In this document: positions 7,612-9,851 of the stretch, one piece after another
How positions within the stretch are numbered: the stretch's first letter is position 1
Layout: each line of letters starts with the position of its first letter
NCBI GenBank assembly: GCA_946886185.1
Contig: CAMPIC010000064.1
Coordinates: forward strand, 1-9,851
Reading direction: 5' to 3'
Source of the DNA: an uncultured bacterium
GTDB taxonomy: Bacteria > Eisenbacteria > RBG-16-71-46 > CAIMUX01
DNA: 9,851 nucleotides
Made by a program: the position numbers and the translations under genes
Notes under the pieces: generated by a model
Seen by the model: only the letters and a program-made list of their open reading frames with translations
What the model was told of the DNA's origin: nothing
The model's database searches: none

Positions 7612-7958
7612 TCGAGACCTCCCTTGCGCCACTCGTACGCCAGTCCCAAAACGAGGATGCCGATGAAGATGCTCATGGCCCAGAACCCGAACCAGCCGAG
7701 CTCTTTGAATCGAACGGCCCATGGGAACAGGAAGACCGCCTCGATGTCGAACAAGAGGAAGCTTACCGCCACCAGGTAGAACCGCACCGGATACCGCTGC
7801 ACCGCCGTGGTGGGAGGATCGATCCCCGCCTCATAGGGAACGGACTTCGCCGCGGTCGGATTTTTCGGCCCGAGGCGCGCTCCCAGGAGCATCATGACGG
7901 CCGGAATCATGATCGCCAGAGGCAGGATGAAGAGCAGCGGCGTGTATGAGTAATCCAC
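7566..7958 (-). CDS. nuoA: NADH-quinone oxidoreductase subunit A
   Basis: This is the small ND3-type membrane subunit next to NuoH at the quinone chamber. It has 130 residues and three hydrophobic helices (about 6-27, 60-81 and 87-109). The family loop motif reads YEAGIDPP (42-49), with Ala where many members have Cys in YECG. The second helix carries the conserved acidic pair in FLLFDIEAVFLFPW (67-80; D71 and E73). I chose the GTG at 7956-7958 because GGAGGG lies nine bases upstream. A GTG seven codons earlier (7977-7979) is possible but would place that ribosome site inside the coding region. It is the first gene of the operon, and its 3' end contains the nuoB ribosome site and start. Confidence 0.94.
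   Translation of the reverse strand: MDYSYTPLLFILPLAIMIPAVMMLLGARLGPKNPTAAKSVPYEAGIDPPTTAVQRYPVRFYLVAVSFLLFDIEAVFLFPWAVRFKELGWFGFWAMSIFIGILVLGLAYEWRKGGLDWSGTRPTYPSRESR
7618..7623 (-). promoter_or_regulatory. ribosome binding site of nuoB inside nuoA
   Basis: GGGAGG, six bases before a TTG codon, sits within the nuoA codons for Lys-Gly-Gly. It decides the nuoB start at 7611 and means that ribosomes reading nuoA pass over it, favouring coupled expression. Confidence 0.65.
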
Positions 7959-7967
7959 CCCTCGGAT

Positions 7968-7973
7968 CCCTCC
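7968..7973 (-). promoter_or_regulatory. ribosome binding site of nuoA
   Basis: GGAGGG, nine bases before the GTG at 7958. It is the best Shine-Dalgarno match near the operon start and argues for the shorter NuoA. Confidence 0.6.
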
Positions 7974-7982
7974 TGGCACTCA

Positions 7983-7996
7983 CTCAACTTATTGAG
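7983..7996. repeat. palindrome CTCAA-N4-TTGAG in nuo leader
   Basis: A perfect inverted repeat, read on the plus strand as CTCAA CTTA TTGAG, lying ten bases upstream of the nuoA ribosome site. It could be a protein operator or a small RNA stem next to the ribosome site. The same pentamers recur in the larger palindrome at 8026-8043. Confidence 0.5.
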
Positions 7997-8025
7997 CCAC
8001 CTATATTTAGCTCGTCGTGATTCGA

Positions 8026-8043
8026 TTGAGAATTTTTTCTCAA
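8026..8043. repeat. perfect 18-base palindrome TTGAGAA-N4-TTCTCAA downstream of nuo promoter
   Basis: Plus strand TTGAGAATTTTTTCTCAA: two seven-base arms around four T (A on the transcribed strand). It lies about 16 bases beyond the predicted -10 box, in AT-rich DNA within an otherwise GC-rich window, at a position where a bound repressor would block transcription. It is not an FNR box (TTGAT-N4-ATCAA) and I do not recognise it as another standard operator. In RNA it would form a weak A/U-rich hairpin with no U-tract, so a terminator is unlikely. Confidence 0.55.
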
Positions 8044-8058
8044 ACAATACGAGGGGCC

Positions 8059-8086
8059 AGGATAGCACACGGCCGTTCCAGGTCAA
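8059..8086 (-). promoter_or_regulatory. predicted sigma70-type promoter of the nuo operon
   Basis: On the minus strand, TTGACC (8081-8086, five of six to the -35 consensus) is followed after 16 bases by TATCCT (8059-8064, four of six to the -10). A TGC directly before the -10 adds an extended -10 element. It begins 15 bases after the receptor stop codon and points towards nuoA. It predicts a transcript start near 8050-8053 and a leader of about 95 bases. This is the only good promoter I see in the window. Confidence 0.55.
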
Positions 8087-8101
8087 CCAGCGTCGTTCGC
8101 G

Positions 8102-9851
8102 TCAGAACCTCACGCCCAACGCCACCAGCGCCGATCGTCCCAACGCGCGTGCCTGGGGATTGTCGGCAGCGATCTCGGAACGGCTGTTTCCATGGTCGAG
8201 CAAATAGCCGCCGGTCTCCCCCGTTGCGTCCCAGTAGGCGAGGAAGTGGTCCGCCGTCGCTTCGGTCGGGAAGGATGAGAACTCGTACGAGGGCGGACGC
8301 GAGTCGAAGAGGTTGCGCACTTCGACGCTCAGCTCGAGCGGAGCTCCGGCGATGCCGGTCCAGGAGGCGGCCCAGTCGGCGCTGGCGCGCCCGGGCAGCG
8401 TACCGCGGATCCGCTGCTGCTCGCTGCAGCCCCGCGAGATCAGACACAGGTCATACGGCCGACCGGAATCCCAGGAAAACGCCACCGTGGAAGACAGACC
8501 ATGGCCGGCGCGCCACACCATCCAGCTCCGCAGATATCCGCGGCGGCTCCACGGCACCTCCCGCTCCTCTCCCGCGAGCTCTTCCGCGGTGACACGCGAC
8601 CAGACGAAGCTCGTCTGGCCGGTCAACGCCGCGGTGATCTGCAGATCGAGAGAGATCTCGAGCTCGCGCTGCTCGATCGAGCCGCCGGGCGTGCTGCGCG
8701 CGCCGGTCAGCTCTTCCAACGCGCTCGGCGTCCGACCGGTGAAGACGACGTCCACGTATTGCCGCTCGCGCACCCCGAAGTACGCGACCGCGCGGCGCGA
8801 AAAGTGGTGCTGGAATCCGACTTCCGCGAATCGCACGCGCTGCGCCTGCAGGAAAGGCGCTCCCGCGGCCGCGAACCGTGCGGGAAAGTGCGTCTGAAGC
8901 GCGGGAAACTGATACGACTGCCCCACCTCCACGTGCAGCTCGTCGACCGCGCTCATCGGCTGATGGAACGCGAGGGCGGGCGACCATCGCGCAGCGAAGC
9001 TCGTGTGGTCCTTCCATCGCACGCTGCGTGCGTCATACCGCAGCGCTGCCTGGAGCCAGGATCGTTCGTCCGTCTTCCAGGTGTCTTGCAGGTAACCCGA
9101 CGCGTCCCAGGTCGAGAGAGGTTCTTCGAGCGAGCCGACCCACCAGATCGGAGGAGGGATCACCGTGAGATAGCGGTGGCGACCGCGTTGCGCGCTCACT
9201 CCGGCGCGCAGCTCATGATCGGAGAGCTTCCACCCGCTGCTCAATCCTCCACCGAGCTCCCGGCTCTTTCCTTCCGTATGGATCGGAAGATCGCCGTGCA
9301 GCGCGTGGAATGCCTCCTCCTGATGCGTTTGCTCGGTGAGCGCCTCGCGCTCCCAGGCGTCGATCTCGGCTTCGGTGTCCAGCGCGGCGCCGGCATGCTC
9401 GGTATCGAGCGCATGATCTCCGTGGAAGAGATAGAACTGGATTCGCATCGCGTCCGCGAGGTCGCCAGCCGCCGTGGCGTAGACGATCGTGGAACGGTTC
9501 TCCTCGATCGGGACGTGCGCCGGGCCTTCGTAGAAGCGATCGCGCTCCGGGTCCGGCGGTTCGTCCACGAAGTGAGTGTAGCGGTCGAATTCGGGCGCGT
9601 ATCCGGCCCATCCGCTGCGCGCGTAGTTGGCCTGGAACCGCTTGCCGCGATCATACTCGGAGAGAATCGCGCCGCTCGCGCGCCACTTCCCGGCGCCCGG
9701 CTCTTCCCAACTCAACTTGAACGATGCGTTCTCGCGGCCGCTCATGCGGTGGGCCACCGGACCGAATCCGAGGATCGACTGTTTCGGAAGCGCGCGGTCG
9801 TAGGCCCACGCAGTGTTCTCCAGGAATCCGCGATACGCGCCCGCATACGAA
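8102..9851 (-). CDS. TonB-dependent receptor-type outer-membrane beta-barrel (partial, 5' end outside window)
   Basis: This is the C-terminal 582 residues of an outer-membrane barrel; the frame is open through the right edge, so signal peptide, plug and TonB box are not visible. Family-like features include alternating aromatic strands, SGYLQDTWKT with WLQAALRYD (typical of the barrel middle), GQSYQFPALQ, DSGRPYDL, LSVEVRNLFDSRPPSYEF near the end, and a terminal ALVALGVRF ending in Phe, the usual barrel-assembly signal. The function would be TonB-driven uptake of a large or scarce ligand, or possibly a barrel of the related carboxypeptidase-regulatory-domain type; the ligand cannot be named. 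A segment at visible residues 143-191 is rich in His, Asp and Glu. The only two cysteines in the fragment (LCLISRGC, 8426-8446) could form a loop disulphide. It ends 143 bases before nuoA on the same strand, with no clear terminator between, so some read-through into nuo is possible. Confidence 0.82.
   Translation of the reverse strand, partial: SYAGAYRGFLENTAWAYDRALPKQSILGFGPVAHRMSGRENASFKLSWEEPGAGKWRASGAILSEYDRGKRFQANYARSGWAGYAPEFDRYTHFVDEPPDPERDRFYEGPAHVPIEENRSTIVYATAAGDLADAMRIQFYLFHGDHALDTEHAGAALDTEAEIDAWEREALTEQTHQEEAFHALHGDLPIHTEGKSRELGGGLSSGWKLSDHELRAGVSAQRGRHRYLTVIPPPIWWVGSLEEPLSTWDASGYLQDTWKTDERSWLQAALRYDARSVRWKDHTSFAARWSPALAFHQPMSAVDELHVEVGQSYQFPALQTHFPARFAAAGAPFLQAQRVRFAEVGFQHHFSRRAVAYFGVRERQYVDVVFTGRTPSALEELTGARSTPGGSIEQRELEISLDLQITAALTGQTSFVWSRVTAEELAGEEREVPWSRRGYLRSWMVWRAGHGLSSTVAFSWDSGRPYDLCLISRGCSEQQRIRGTLPGRASADWAASWTGIAGAPLELSVEVRNLFDSRPPSYEFSSFPTEATADHFLAYWDATGETGGYLLDHGNSRSEIAADNPQARALGRSALVALGVRF

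Noticed and set aside
8026..8043. Palindrome as an intrinsic terminator for the receptor gene
   Set aside because: The arms are A/T-rich, no T-run follows on the minus strand, and it lies beyond the nuo promoter, so it would terminate nuo transcripts too.
8026..8043. Palindrome as an FNR or Fur box
   Set aside because: The arms are TTGAGAA/TTCTCAA with N4, which do not match TTGAT-N4-ATCAA or the GATAAT-type Fur repeats.
7958..8056. Seven-base complement between CCCCTCG near the promoter and CGAGGGG at the nuoA start, possibly hiding the start codon
   Set aside because: The predicted transcript start (about 8050-8053) would leave out most of the 5' arm, and a seven-base G/C match over 90 bases is expected by chance here.
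1..9851. CRISPR arrays, tRNA/rRNA genes, insertion sequences, attachment sites or defence genes
   Set aside because: Nearly all bases are accounted for by nuo genes and the receptor; I saw no repeat arrays, transposase motifs or structural RNA signatures.

Overview
The window is almost entirely one minus-strand operon for the bacterial proton-pumping NADH:quinone oxidoreductase (complex I). Read in transcription order, from right to left on the given strand, it runs nuoA, nuoB, nuoCD (fused), nuoE, nuoF, nuoG, nuoH, nuoI. nuoI leaves the left edge, so nuoJ-N probably follow outside. Behind the operon's promoter, on the same strand, is the 3' part of a gene for an outer-membrane beta-barrel of the TonB-dependent receptor type, which leaves the right edge.

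The DNA is GC-rich throughout (by eye about 60-65%), with good Shine-Dalgarno sequences and mixed ATG/GTG/TTG starts. The TonB-dependent barrel implies a Gram-negative (diderm) bacterium. The complex I proteins do not look like typical proteobacterial ones. NuoH is about 100 residues longer than usual, with an inserted stretch before its last conserved motif. NuoG is only 521 residues, with most of the molybdopterin-like domain missing. NuoD ends in GELDR and carries EAPNGE. I infer a non-proteobacterial diderm phylum (for example Eisenbacteria, Gemmatimonadota or Acidobacteriota-like), but cannot place it from sequence reading alone.

Layout: 1-485 nuoI (partial); 486-591 a 106-base gap with a GC-rich hairpin and a possible 17-codon ORF whose stop overlaps the nuoI start; 592-1875 nuoH; 1872-3437 nuoG; 3458-4756 nuoF; 4766-5317 nuoE; 5340-7073 nuoCD; 7087-7611 nuoB; 7566-7958 nuoA; 7959-8101 the leader and promoter; 8102-9851 the receptor barrel. 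Genes are packed with gaps of 9-22 bases or overlaps of 4 and 46 bases, so one polycistronic transcript with translational coupling is likely.

The genes work together as follows. NuoE/F/G form the NADH-oxidising arm (FMN and Fe-S clusters). NuoB/CD/I carry electrons through the last clusters to quinone. NuoA/H form the membrane section next to the quinone site. All visible Fe-S ligands are present, so the complex should be functional.

I did not find a new biological system here. The items most worth a second look are the paired TTGAG/CTCAA palindromes in the nuo leader, the NuoH insertion, the reduced NuoG, and a His/Asp/Glu-rich segment in the receptor.
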